Assembly (NCBI RefSeq): GCF_004791165.1 | Contig: NZ_SRUZ01000006.1 | Location: 1-64,000 of the forward strand | Source: Mesorhizobium sp. M8A.F.Ca.ET.218.01.1.1 | GTDB lineage: Bacteria > Pseudomonadota > Alphaproteobacteria > Rhizobiales > Rhizobiaceae | Direction: 5' to 3' | DNA length: 64,000 nt | Part shown: positions 32,926-41,532 of the stretch, one piece after another | How positions within the stretch are numbered: the first letter of the stretch is position 1 | How the letters are laid out: every line of letters starts with the position of its first letter | The notes under the pieces: model-generated | Told to the model about the DNA's origin: nothing | Database searches by the model: none | What the model saw: only the letters and a program-made list of their open reading frames with translations | Position numbers and translations under genes: made by a program

Positions 32926-33918
32926 TCAGGCCGCCGCCCTCGCGAACTTCGCCCGATCATGCGGCGCGCCATAGTCAAGCTCCGGTCCCGCCGGCACGAT
33001 CCGCGTCGGATTGATCGTTTCGTGGCTGCCGTAATAATGCGCCTTGATGTGATGCAGGTTCACCGTCCCCGCCACACCGGGCACCTGATAGAGGTCGCGC
33101 AGATAGTTCGACAGGTTCGGATAATCGGCGATGCGGCGCAGGTTGCACTTGAAATGGCCGACATAGACCGGGTCGAAGCGCACCAGAGTGGTAAACAGCC
33201 GCCAGTCGGCCTCGGTGATGCGGTCACCCACCAGATAGCGTTGCCTGGACAGGCGGTCCTCCAGCCCATCGAGCGTCGAAAACAGCTCGCCGAACGCTTC
33301 TTCATAGGCCGCCTGCGTGGTGGCAAAGCCGGCGCGGTAGACGCCGTTGTTGACGGAGGGATAGACCAGCGCGTTGATCGCGTCGATCTCGCCGCGCAGC
33401 GCCTGGGGATAGAAATCGAGGCCGGCATCGCCCCATTGATCGAAGGCTGAGTTGAGCATCCGGATGATTTCGGAGGATTCGTTGGAGACGATGGTCTGTT
33501 CCTTTTTGTCCCACAGCACCGGCACCGTCACCCGGCCCGAATAGGCGGAATCCGCCCTGGTGTAGATTTGGTGCAGGAAGTCGAGGCCATAGAGCGTGTC
33601 GCCGGTGGCGCCGTCCTCGGCGACAAACGTCCAGCCGTTGGCGCCCAGGAAATGATGCACGATCGAGATGGAGATGATGCCTTCGAGCCTCTTCAACGCG
33701 CGAAAGATCAGCGTCCGCTGAGCCCAGGGACAAGCGAGCGAAACATAAAGGTGATAGCGGCCGGGCTCCGCCTTGAAGCCTCGGCGCCGGCCTTCCGCCG
33801 GTGCACCGTCGCGCGTGATCCAATCTCGCCACTGCGATTGCGGCCGCACGAACCTGCCACCGCTGTCCTTGGTGTCATACCAGCGGTCTTGCCATTTACC
33901 GTCGACCAACAATCCCAT
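32926..33918 (-). CDS. Glutathionyl-hydroquinone reductase (YqjG/Xi-class GST)
   Basis: A 330-residue Xi-class glutathione transferase. The catalytic Cys is C63 in the class signature SLACPWAQRT; GRVTVPVLWDKKEQTIVSNES provides the glutathione contacts, and EADWRLFTTLVRFDPVYVGHFK is the C-terminal family signature. These enzymes remove glutathione from glutathionyl-hydroquinones, using GSH, in the cytosol, aiding quinone detoxification. ATG 33918 follows AAGGA. It is convergent with the Nudix gene, one base apart. Confidence 0.92.
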   Translation of the reverse strand: MGLLVDGKWQDRWYDTKDSGGRFVRPQSQWRDWITRDGAPAEGRRRGFKAEPGRYHLYVSLACPWAQRTLIFRALKRLEGIISISIVHHFLGANGWTFVAEDGATGDTLYGLDFLHQIYTRADSAYSGRVTVPVLWDKKEQTIVSNESSEIIRMLNSAFDQWGDAGLDFYPQALRGEIDAINALVYPSVNNGVYRAGFATTQAAYEEAFGELFSTLDGLEDRLSRQRYLVGDRITEADWRLFTTLVRFDPVYVGHFKCNLRRIADYPNLSNYLRDLYQVPGVAGTVNLHHIKAHYYGSHETINPTRIVPAGPELDYGAPHDRAKFARAAA

Positions 33919-34185
33919 GGAATATCCTTTCGCGTTTCCACCTCATGTAGAGCGCGATGCGGCAAGACGGAATTAGTCAGGACTGAACAGATCGTCAATC
34001 GATAGGGCCAGCGGACGGGCCGATTGCGGCGGCGCAAAATTGATGCTAGCGGACACTTTGCATGTTCGATTTTGCTTTGATCCGGTTTGACCGACGACGA
34101 AAGGGCGCCCGCGCTTGATGAAGCGCTGACTGGCGAATGCTGCCGTTTGCAGCAACCTTTCCTCCTCTACCGGAACGCAAAGACC

Positions 34186-34710
34186 ATGAGCCTTGCCGAC
34201 GTGAAGTACCTGCCGGAAACCCCGGCGCACGATCCTGAAATCGAAGCAATCAATGACGAGGCCTTCGGGCCCGGCCGTTTCGTGCTGGCCGCCTACAAGA
34301 TCCGCGAGGCCGGTGGGCATGAGCGTGCTCTGTCCTTTGTCGCGGTCGACGGCGACCTCGTCGTCGCCTCGGTGCGCATGACGCGCATAGCGGCCGGTGC
34401 CGGCCGGGCGCTGATGCTTGGGCCGCTCGCGGTACGGCCCGCCTTCAAGAATCTCGGCATCGGCCGCCGGCTGGTGGCGATCGCACTGGAGGCCGCCGCC
34501 AAGGCCGGTGCACCCGCCGTGATCCTGGTTGGCGACGAGCCTTATTACGGGCCGCTCGGCTTCAAGCGCATACCGCGCGGCCAGATTTCGATGCCGCGGC
34601 CTGTCGACCTCGACCGGCTGCTGTCGCATGAGATTGCGCCAGGCGCGGTGGCCAGGCTTTCGGGCGAGGTCGGCCACGCCAGCCAGGCCAGGATCGTCGA
34701 GCACGCCTAG
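34186..34710 (+). CDS. GNAT family N-acetyltransferase (YhbS-like)
   Basis: A 174-residue acetyltransferase with the acetyl-CoA pyrophosphate loop in LAVRPAFKNLGIGRRLVAIAL (about residues 84-104), followed by AVILVGDEPYYGPLGFKRI, the strand-and-loop arrangement of YhbS-type proteins. The acceptor is unknown. The frame is open from a TTG at 34087, but the family start and alignment favour ATG 34186; the ribosome site (GGAA) is weak. It has no clear operon link, as the SDR gene follows after 149 bases. Confidence 0.8.
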   Translation: MSLADVKYLPETPAHDPEIEAINDEAFGPGRFVLAAYKIREAGGHERALSFVAVDGDLVVASVRMTRIAAGAGRALMLGPLAVRPAFKNLGIGRRLVAIALEAAAKAGAPAVILVGDEPYYGPLGFKRIPRGQISMPRPVDLDRLLSHEIAPGAVARLSGEVGHASQARIVEHA

Positions 34711-34859
34711 GGCGGCTCCTGGAAAGTGTGGACGGGTTTTCCGTGGTTCGCCGTTTCTGCAAGACGGCGGCCCTCTCCATCTTGACCTTGTCGGTCGATC
34801 CGGGCCTGATCCGTCCCGTTCTCACGCAAAAGCCCGTTCACACGCATAAGGATGACGCC

Positions 34860-35621
34860 ATGAATCCCAACGGCCAGATCGCGATCGTCACCGGCGGCGG
34901 CTCCGGCCTTGGCGAGGCGACAGCGCGCGCGTTTGCCGCCAAGGGCGCCCGCGTCGCCATCCTCGATGTCGGCATCGAGCGCGCCGCCAAGGTCGCGGCC
35001 GAGATCGGCGGCATCGCCGTCCGGTGCGACGTCGCGAGTGCCGACAGCGGCAGCGCCGCCCTCGCCGATGTCGCCGCCAAGCTGGGCGAGCCGCGCATCC
35101 TGGTCAATTGCGCGGGCATCGCCATTGGCGTGAAGACGATCGGCAAGGACGGCCCGCATCCGCTCGACCAGTACCGCAAGGTGATCGAGGTCAATCTGAT
35201 CGGCACCTTCAACATGATCCGCCTGGTTGCCGACCGTGCCGCGAAACTGGAGCCGCTGCAGGGCGGCGAGCGCGGCGTCATCGTCAACACTGCCTCGGTC
35301 GCCGCCTATGACGGCCAGATCGGCCAGGCGGCCTATTCCGCCTCCAAGGGCGGCGTGGTCGGCATGACGTTGCCGGTGGCGCGTGATCTCGCCCGTTCCG
35401 GCATCAGGGTCTGCACCATCGCGCCCGGCATCTTCAAGACGCCGATGATGGCCGGCATGCCGCAGGACGTGCAGGATTCGCTGGGCGCCGCGGTGCCCTT
35501 CCCCTCACGCCTCGGCGAACCTTCCGAATATGCCGCACTTGCCCTGCACATCATCGAAAATCAGATGCTGAACGGCGAAACCATCCGCCTCGACGGCGCC
35601 ATCCGCATGGCGCCGAAATAG
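34860..35621 (+). CDS. SDR, 3-hydroxyacyl-CoA dehydrogenase type II (HSD10)-like
   Basis: A 253-residue SDR resembling type II 3-hydroxyacyl-CoA dehydrogenases: TGGGSGLGEATARAFAAKGARV for NAD binding, VNCAGIAIGVKTI, then NTASVAAYDGQIGQAAYSASKGG with the catalytic Ser-Tyr-Lys, and APGIFKTPMMAGMP. It would oxidise short 3-hydroxyacyl-CoA in fatty or branched-chain acid breakdown; this specificity is inferred by similarity. ATG 34860 follows AAGGA. The 44-residue upstream extension is unlikely. Confidence 0.88.
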   Translation: MNPNGQIAIVTGGGSGLGEATARAFAAKGARVAILDVGIERAAKVAAEIGGIAVRCDVASADSGSAALADVAAKLGEPRILVNCAGIAIGVKTIGKDGPHPLDQYRKVIEVNLIGTFNMIRLVADRAAKLEPLQGGERGVIVNTASVAAYDGQIGQAAYSASKGGVVGMTLPVARDLARSGIRVCTIAPGIFKTPMMAGMPQDVQDSLGAAVPFPSRLGEPSEYAALALHIIENQMLNGETIRLDGAIRMAPK

Positions 35622-35697
35622 TGCGAGCCGAAGTTGGCGGAAGACCGAATCCGGCCGGCAACACCGACAAGCGAGACAAATTGTGGCGAGCGCTTCG

Positions 35698-36468
35698 ATG
35701 CAGCGAAATCAAGATAGGGATGTGATCCGAGAGACCGACGCCGAGGCGATCCGGTTGGCGAAAACGCTTCTGCGCAGTGCCCGCTTCGGCGCCCTGGCGG
35801 TGCTGGAACCACGGACCGGGGCGCCGCTGGCGAGCCGGGCCGGCGTCGCGACCGACATCGACGGCGCGCCGCTTATTCTGGTGTCGATGCTCGCGGCGCA
35901 CACGTCGGCGCTGCTTGCCGATCCGCGTTGCTCCCTGCTGCTTGGCGAACCCGGCAAAGGTGATCCGCTGGCGCATCCGCGGCTGACGCTGGTCTGTCAG
36001 GCATCGCGGCTGGAGCGCGGCTCGCAGGCGCATGCCCGCGCCGAGCGCCGCTATCTCAACCGCAATCCCAAGGCGAGCCTCTATGCCGGGCTCGGCGACT
36101 TTTCGATCTTTCGCCTGGAGCCGCAACGCGCCAGCCTCAACGGCGGGTTCGGCAAGGCCTATCTGCTCGAACGGGCCGACCTCCTCACCAATGGGCCCAT
36201 CATCGAGGAACTTGCCGGAAGCGAACAATCGGCCGTCGAGCACATGAATGCCGACCATCTCGACGCGATCGCCATCTATGCCCGTCATTTCGCCAAGGCA
36301 CCTGGTGATGGCTGGACGATCGCCGGTTTGGACGCCGATGGCATGGATCTGGTGTCGGGGGACAATGTCTGCCGGGTATTCTTCCCGCAACCGCTGGTAA
36401 AGGCTTCGGAATTACGTCCCGCCCTGGTCGAAATGGCCAGGATCGGCAGGGCCGCATCGGAGGCATAA
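35698..36468 (+). CDS. HugZ-like haem-utilisation protein (PNPOx fold plus DUF2470)
   Basis: A 256-residue protein with an N-terminal split-barrel FMN-binding-like domain (residues about 10-150; TLLRSARFGALAVLEPRTGAPLASRAG) and a C-terminal DUF2470 domain carrying the haem-associated EHMNADHLDAI motif. This arrangement matches HugZ/HutZ-type haem-degrading or haem-storage proteins and plant GluBP. It may release iron from haem, but no haem uptake genes are nearby. A GTG at 35683 could add five residues. Confidence 0.85.
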   Translation: MQRNQDRDVIRETDAEAIRLAKTLLRSARFGALAVLEPRTGAPLASRAGVATDIDGAPLILVSMLAAHTSALLADPRCSLLLGEPGKGDPLAHPRLTLVCQASRLERGSQAHARAERRYLNRNPKASLYAGLGDFSIFRLEPQRASLNGGFGKAYLLERADLLTNGPIIEELAGSEQSAVEHMNADHLDAIAIYARHFAKAPGDGWTIAGLDADGMDLVSGDNVCRVFFPQPLVKASELRPALVEMARIGRAASEA

Positions 36469-36608
36469 GACGAAACTAAATTGCATTTGATCAAAAGCAA
36501 CCCTTGAGATTTGAAAGAAATGTTCTAGGCTTAGCTGTGGTGCTGACTCGTCGGCACCTTCACAAGTGAATTTATGGATTCAGGCACCATTGCCCCCATG
36601 GCGCCTCG

Positions 36609-36977
36609 ATGAGCAAACAGCATGGGGCATCAATGGTCTCGACAAAGCTAATCGCGAACGCCGAATCGGCTGCCGAATTTCTGATGCTGATGGGCAACGA
36701 AAAACGGCTGTTGATCATGAGCTATCTGATCGACGGTGAAATGTCGGTCGGCGCCATCGCCGAAAAGGTGATGCTCAGCCAATCCGCCCTCTCGCAGCAC
36801 CTGGCCAAGTTGCGGGCGCTCGACCTCGTGGACACCCGCCGCGATCGTCAGATGATCTACTATTCCTGCAAATCCGATGCGGTGCGCGAACTGCTCGCCG
36901 TGCTGGACGGCATCTTCGGCAGCAGCAAGGAAGATCTGTCCCAGATGGCGCAGAGATTGCGCCGCGCCGGGACTTGA
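36609..36977 (+). CDS. ArsR family winged-helix regulator, NolR-like
   Basis: A 122-residue ArsR-type repressor. The winged helix spans residues about 18-95, with recognition helix LSQSALSQHLAKLRALDLVDTRRDRQMIYYS. This region is close to NolR of Sinorhizobium (VGLSQSALSQHLSKLRA, RRDAQTIYYS, from memory), a regulator of nodulation and core genes, so it may be the NolR orthologue. It has no metal-binding Cys motif. A possible promoter TTGAGA-16-TAGGCT starts at 36504. A strong terminator follows at 37019. Start could also be ATG 36633. Confidence 0.85.
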   Translation: MSKQHGASMVSTKLIANAESAAEFLMLMGNEKRLLIMSYLIDGEMSVGAIAEKVMLSQSALSQHLAKLRALDLVDTRRDRQMIYYSCKSDAVRELLAVLDGIFGSSKEDLSQMAQRLRRAGT

Positions 36978-37018
36978 CCGGACGCTGCCGCGGCCGTTTA
37001 CCTCGCTGACGATTTCCG

Positions 37019-37063
37019 GAGCGTGGCTCATGTGTCTTTCGCGGCACACGAGCCACGCTCTTT
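37019..37063 (+). terminator. Rho-independent terminator after the ArsR gene
   Basis: GAGCGTGGCTC (37019-37029) and GAGCCACGCTC (37050-37060) are a perfect 11-bp inverted repeat; TGTG/CACA extend the stem inside after one mismatch. TTT ATT follows. It lies 16 bases before the next gene. Confidence 0.85.
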
Positions 37064-37078
37064 ATTGTTGAGCGGGAC

Positions 37079-37873
37079 ATGGACCCAATTCGCATCGACG
37101 ATCCACGCGACCCACGTGTCGCGGCCTATCTTGATATCCGCGAGCGCGACCTGGCCGGCCGGCAAGGCCGCTTCGTCGCAGAAGGCAAGGTGGTGCTCGA
37201 CCTGCTTTTGTCGTCGAGCCGCTTCAGCGCCGAATCCATCCTGGTCTTGGAAAACCGGCTTGGCGGCCTGGAGGACATACTGCGCAAGACACGAACGGAC
37301 CTGCCGGTCTATGTCGTCGCCGGCGCGGTGATGGACGCGATCGCCGGATTCCACATGCATCGCGGCATCCTGGCCATCGGCCGCAAGGAGACACCCCTGC
37401 CGTCTGGGTCATTGCTGGATGCCTTGCCCGCTCAAGCCCTGGTCGTGGTGCTTGTCGGCATCGCCAACCATGACAATATGGGCTCGATCTTCCGCAACGC
37501 CGCCGCTTTCGGCGCCGATGCGGTGTTGATGGACGCGACATGCTGCGATCCGCTGTACCGCAAGGCGATCCGGGTTTCGGTCGGCGCCGCGCTCAAGATC
37601 CCTTTCGCGTCCTTCGCCGACACGGCGGACTTCACGGCGGACCTCGATCGGCGGGGTTACGACCAGTTCGCGCTGTCGCCGCGCGGCCGGATCGACATAC
37701 GCGATGCACGGCGCGGCGAGCGCCTGGCGCTCTATCTCGGCACCGAGGGCGAAGGCCTGCCCGAAAGACTGCTTGCCCGCTTGCAAACCGTGCGGATCAC
37801 CATGTCGAATGGCTTCGACAGCTTGAACGTCGCTGCCGCCTCGGCCATCGCCCTGCATCATTTCTCGCGCTGA
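37079..37873 (+). CDS. SpoU-type (TrmH/RlmB-like) RNA 2'-O-methyltransferase
   Basis: A 264-residue SPOUT methyltransferase. The N-terminal RNA-binding segment (about 1-110) is followed by the knotted catalytic domain with motif 1 NHDNMGSIFRNAAAFGAD, motif 2 LYLGTEGEGLP and motif 3 ITMSNGFDSLNVAAASAIALH. It uses S-adenosylmethionine to methylate a ribose 2'-OH in tRNA or rRNA; the target position is unknown. The motif-1 Asn and Arg are intact, so it should be active. The ATG at 37079 has a nearby GGGA only. Confidence 0.9.
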   Translation: MDPIRIDDPRDPRVAAYLDIRERDLAGRQGRFVAEGKVVLDLLLSSSRFSAESILVLENRLGGLEDILRKTRTDLPVYVVAGAVMDAIAGFHMHRGILAIGRKETPLPSGSLLDALPAQALVVVLVGIANHDNMGSIFRNAAAFGADAVLMDATCCDPLYRKAIRVSVGAALKIPFASFADTADFTADLDRRGYDQFALSPRGRIDIRDARRGERLALYLGTEGEGLPERLLARLQTVRITMSNGFDSLNVAAASAIALHHFSR

Positions 37874-37923
37874 CGGGCGCCGTCTGAGGCCAAGACGCCG
37901 GCAGGCCGCCAGCCCGCACCGCG

Positions 37924-39102
37924 TCAGTTGGCTTCCGCCTTCTGCAAGGCGCGCACGCGGTCGGCGAGACTGCGGTCGTGGCCGGCGGAGCGGTTGTCCT
38001 GCGGTGCCGCCAACGCCTTGGCGATCGGTGAATCCGGTCCTTCGAGCTTGGCTGTCAGGTGGACGACCTCCGCCGCCAGTTCGTTCATCTGCTCACGCAG
38101 CGCGGCGCCATTGCCATTCGTCAAACCCGACGATGCCACAGCGCCGAGATCCGCCTTAAGCCGCTTGTTCTCCCGCGCCAGCGCCGTCAGCCTGGCCTCC
38201 AGCCGCTCGCGGTCGCTGTCGAGCTTGGCGATCGCGCGGTCCATGTCGTCGCGCTTGCCTGCCTCGTCATGCCGGTCCGACTCATCGGGCTTGCCAACCA
38301 GCCGCAAGGCTGGGGCGCCGTCCTCGGCTTTCGTTTTTTCCCGCAACCGCGCCAACTCCTTTTCGCGCCGATCAAGCTTGTCCTCACGGTCGGCGAGCGT
38401 TGCCAGCAGCCGCTCGACCTTCTTGTCGAGTTCGGCGGCCCTTTTCTTTTCGGCCTTCAAGGCATCGCGCGCGGCCTTGCTTTCGGCCGCGATCTCCTGG
38501 CCGCGCCGATCCGCTTCCTTGCGCTGGCCACGCAGCAGCGAGATGTCGCTGGCGAGCTTCTGCAATTCGGATTCGCGGGCCACGAGTTCGATCTGGCGGC
38601 TGCTGGAGGCAAAACTGGCGTCGTCATACATGCGCTCCAGCTTCTCGAGCTCGAGCGCCCGCCTTTCCAGCTTTCGTTCGGTTTCCTTGAGCCGCTCCGA
38701 AAGCTGATGCAGTTCCTCTTCGCGCCGCCGCAACGCTTCGCCCTTGGCGCCGAGTTCGGCGAGCGCGTGGTCCTTTTCCGCGCGCTCGACCGCGAGCCCC
38801 TTCAGCGCCTCGCGGCCCCGGTTGATCTCGACGAGCTGTTCGGCCACCTTTTCGCGCAGCGTCTTGACGTTGATTTCGAGCCGCCGCGTCGTCATGGCGT
38901 ACTCGGCCCGGACCCGGTCCTTGTCGGCCTGGATCTCGGCTTGCGTCAGCGGGATGGAGGCCTCGATGCGCCTGCGGGTCAGGGCGACGGCGCGCCGCCA
39001 GACGGCCGGAGCCACCATCAGCGCCAGAAAGCCGGCACAGAGAAAGCCGAGGGCAAAGAACAGGACCGACTGAACCAAAGGACTACCCGTTATCGACGAC
39101 AA
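37924..39102 (-). CDS. Membrane-anchored long coiled-coil protein
   Basis: A 392-residue protein with one N-terminal membrane helix (about residues 10-32, VLFFALGFLCAGFLALMVAPAVW) and a cytosolic coiled coil from about 55 to 360, rich in Glu/Lys/Arg/Leu heptads. I know similar Rhizobiales-only proteins of unknown function; a structural or scaffolding role is plausible. The start is a TTG at 39102; no ATG exists before the coiled coil, and a TTG at 39078 is the alternative. It lies next to eipA, a cell-envelope gene, on the same strand. Confidence 0.75.
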   Translation of the reverse strand: MSSITGSPLVQSVLFFALGFLCAGFLALMVAPAVWRRAVALTRRRIEASIPLTQAEIQADKDRVRAEYAMTTRRLEINVKTLREKVAEQLVEINRGREALKGLAVERAEKDHALAELGAKGEALRRREEELHQLSERLKETERKLERRALELEKLERMYDDASFASSSRQIELVARESELQKLASDISLLRGQRKEADRRGQEIAAESKAARDALKAEKKRAAELDKKVERLLATLADREDKLDRREKELARLREKTKAEDGAPALRLVGKPDESDRHDEAGKRDDMDRAIAKLDSDRERLEARLTALARENKRLKADLGAVASSGLTNGNGAALREQMNELAAEVVHLTAKLEGPDSPIAKALAAPQDNRSAGHDRSLADRVRALQKAEAN

Positions 39103-39234
39103 CTTGGAAGGCTGGACTGTGCCATCTTGGCATGGCGGAAATCCGGCACCGCGGCAAGGGCTTGCCGCGGCTCATTCGGGGCGTGGGCTCGGGAATCCGG
39201 TCAAACTGTCCGCGATTCGATCATGTTGGACAGA

Positions 39235-39816
39235 TCAGAACGGGTTCCAGGTCGCCCGCTCGGTCAGTTTCAGATAGCCGAGATTGACGCCGAGCCGGGC
39301 GCCGACGCCGGTACGGATCGGCACCAGCAGCACATTGTTGTTCTTCAGCACGTTGAAGCCGACACCCGCCACCACATAGGCCGAACCGGCGACGCCGCCA
39401 TAGCGATTGTAGAGGTTGCCGACATCGTCGAGATTGTAGACCAGCATCATCACGCGTGACCCCTCGCCGCCGAAATCCCAGCCCAGCGACGGGCCTTGCC
39501 AGAACACTTTGTGATCGCCGGCATTCTTGGTGTAGAGCGTGCCTTCGCCATAGGTCAGGCCGCCGATCAGCGCACCGGATCCCTCCTCGCCGAGCAGATA
39601 GCCATTGGGCAGACCGTAGGAGGCGAAAATCTTCTCCACGACGGTGGCCAACCCGCCCGACGTCGCGCCGAAGAACTTGTGGCCGGAATCGATAATTTCC
39701 TGAGCGGTGTACTCCTGGGCCCGCAAGGGCGATGTCGTGAAGACGAGAACGCCCATGAGCGTGATCGCCATTGAGAGGACGCGGAGAAAACTCCGGTCAT
39801 AGAATCGGGAAAACAT
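39235..39816 (-). CDS. eipA: DUF1134 protein, EipA-like envelope integrity protein
   Basis: A 193-residue exported protein: signal peptide (cleavage near SPLRAQ), then the DUF1134 domain (EYTAQEIIDSGHKFFGATSGGLATVVEK, FWQGPSLGWDFGGEGSRVMMLVYNL, GVGARLGVNLGYLKLTERATWNPF). In Brucella, EipA is a periplasmic small beta-barrel needed for envelope integrity. I recall Brucella having eipA next to chpT and ctrA, the same order as here. ATG 39816 has GGAG nine bases before it; ATG 39834 is possible. Confidence 0.88.
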   Translation of the reverse strand: MFSRFYDRSFLRVLSMAITLMGVLVFTTSPLRAQEYTAQEIIDSGHKFFGATSGGLATVVEKIFASYGLPNGYLLGEEGSGALIGGLTYGEGTLYTKNAGDHKVFWQGPSLGWDFGGEGSRVMMLVYNLDDVGNLYNRYGGVAGSAYVVAGVGFNVLKNNNVLLVPIRTGVGARLGVNLGYLKLTERATWNPF

Positions 39817-40158
39817 GCTTCCAATCTCCGTCATGAAGCACTTTCGCCGACGCCTCGCATCCGTACGGCTCTTTTTAGGCGGCCGTTAAGGATGACTGTT
39901 AGGGGCAAACTATGCCGTAATCCTTTTTCAACCATTAAATTCCCACATGAAGATGGCGGTTCGAAGGCTGTTTGGGGAGCGCGCGGGGCCGGCAGCCTGG
40001 GCGAACACGCCATTTGCCCCGACGACAATCTTGGATTTGTTGCTGTACGAACGAGTGCTGTGTATTCAGAGAGCCTCGGGTTGGAACGTGATTCGTGTGG
40101 GTAGCGCGATAGCAGGTCGCCCGGTCACGACTAGTGGAATTTGCAGGGATTTTCACCG
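39817..40158. other. 342-bp gap between eipA and chpT
   Basis: The gap is divergent, so it holds both promoters. One GANTC site is at 40090-40094 (GATTC), 65 bp before chpT. AAGGAT and ATCCTT repeats occur near 39890-39922. I found no convincing CtrA box or full promoter, and no small gene. Confidence 0.5.
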
Positions 40159-40788
40159 ATGGCCGATCTGTTCACCCTCACCGCCCCCGATCTGGCGGCG
40201 CTCTTGTGCAGCCGCGTCTGCCACGACATCATCTCGCCGGTCGGCGCGATCAACAACGGGCTTGAACTGCTCGACGAAGGTGGTGCCGACGAAGACGCCA
40301 TGCGGCTGATCCGCCAGAGCGCAAAGAACGCCTCCGCCCGTTTGCAGTTCGCCCGGATCGCCTTCGGCGCCGCCGGCTCGGCCGGCATGATGATTGACAC
40401 CGGAGATGCCGAGGCCGTCGCCATCGCCTTCCTCAAGAACGAAAAGCCGGAATTGGTCTGGAACGGCATCCGCGCGCTGCTGCCCAAGAACAAGGTCAAG
40501 CTGCTGCTCAACCTGCTCCTGGTTGCCAATGCCGCCATTCCGCGCGGCGGCAAGCTGGTGGTGACGCTCGAAAATCTCGAAACCGAGCCGCGTTTTTCGC
40601 TTTCGGCAAGCGGGCCGATGCTGCGTGTGCCGCCGAAATTCCTCGAACTGCATTCCGGTCACAAGCCTGAGGAGCCGATCGACGCGCATTCGGTGCAGCC
40701 CTATTACACGCTGCTGCTGGCCCGCGAGGCCAACATGACGATTTCGATCCATGCGACGGCTGAAGAAATCGTCCTTTCGGCGGCCTGA
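40159..40788 (+). CDS. chpT: Histidine phosphotransferase ChpT
   Basis: ChpT passes phosphate from the kinase CckA to CtrA and CpdR in the alphaproteobacterial cell-cycle phosphorelay. The 209-residue protein has the N-terminal dimerisation helices with the phospho-accepting His in SRVCHDIISPVGAINNGLELLDE (about residue 22), followed by a degenerate HATPase-like domain (about 90-205) without nucleotide-binding motifs, as expected. ATG 40159 has AGGGA nine bases upstream. Its target, ctrA, is less than 1 kb away, and a receiver gene lies between them. Confidence 0.93.
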   Translation: MADLFTLTAPDLAALLCSRVCHDIISPVGAINNGLELLDEGGADEDAMRLIRQSAKNASARLQFARIAFGAAGSAGMMIDTGDAEAVAIAFLKNEKPELVWNGIRALLPKNKVKLLLNLLLVANAAIPRGGKLVVTLENLETEPRFSLSASGPMLRVPPKFLELHSGHKPEEPIDAHSVQPYYTLLLAREANMTISIHATAEEIVLSAA

Positions 40789-41035
40789 AATCGACGCTGG
40801 CAGCGCGATCGAACAAAGTATTTCAATCTGAAATATTTCATTGACGCCCCAATCGGGGTGCGATGAACTTTGCCTGCGCGGCAACGCCGAAGCATCCGCA
40901 AGGAAAAGCGCGTCGAACGGTATCTTTGCAAAAATTTTACCTAACGGCTTTTCGGCTTCTTTACCAGATCGGTCTAGGCTACGCCGCAGATGCCCCGCAC
41001 GACCGGATTGCCAAAGGGCAAAGAGGACCCGGAAA

Positions 41036-41404
41036 ATGAAACGCTGCATGTTCGTCGACGATTCAAGCGTCATCAGGAAGGTCGCAAAACGCATCCTGGG
41101 CGGTTCCGACATGATGGTCATCGAGGCAGCCAGCGGGCTTGACGCACTGGAGATGTGCGCGGCCGACATGCCCGACATCATCGTCGTCGACGGCGCCCTG
41201 CCGGACATGCAGGCGATCGACCTCATCCGGCGCGTGCGCGCCTTGGAAAGCCCGATCAAGCCGCAGATCCTGATCTCGCTGGTCGAACTCGATATTGCGT
41301 CGATCATGCGCGCCAAGCGCGCCGGCGCCCAGGGCTATCTGTTGAAGCCCTTCAATCGCCCGCAACTGCTCGAGCGCTTTCGCGCCTTGAAGATCGCTGC
41401 CTGA
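41036..41404 (+). CDS. Single-domain response regulator receiver
   Basis: A 122-residue stand-alone receiver. The acidic pair D8/D9, phospho-acceptor D52 (IIVVDGALP), S81 and K104 (GYLLKPFN) are all in place. No output domain follows. Located between chpT and ctrA, it may receive phosphate from ChpT or act as a phosphate sink or adaptor in that relay; its sequence does not look like CpdR. ATG 41036 follows GAGG at an acceptable distance; the frame is open from 40841 but that extension is unlikely. A bidirectional terminator at 41484 ends the gene. Confidence 0.88.
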   Translation: MKRCMFVDDSSVIRKVAKRILGGSDMMVIEAASGLDALEMCAADMPDIIVVDGALPDMQAIDLIRRVRALESPIKPQILISLVELDIASIMRAKRAGAQGYLLKPFNRPQLLERFRALKIAA

Positions 41405-41483
41405 ACGCTGTTCCAGGAGAACCGCGGCGGCCTGCCGTCTGTCCGGCAGTGCGCAAAAACAAATGATTGTCGGCCTACAATGC

Positions 41484-41510
41484 AAAAACCCGGCCATGGC
41501 CGGGTTTTTT
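41484..41510. terminator. Bidirectional terminator between the receiver gene and ctrA
   Basis: AAAAACCCGGCC-ATGGCCGGGTTTTT is a perfect palindrome: CCCGGC (41489-41494), loop CATG, GCCGGG (41499-41504), with A5 before and T6 after. It works for both converging genes. Confidence 0.95.
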
Positions 41511-41532
41511 AGAAAAGCTCTGCCGGCTGCGC

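Noticed and set aside
39836..39960. CtrA boxes upstream of eipA
   Set aside because: TTAA motifs are present (for example near 39889 and 39935) but none has a partner at seven bases; not better than background.
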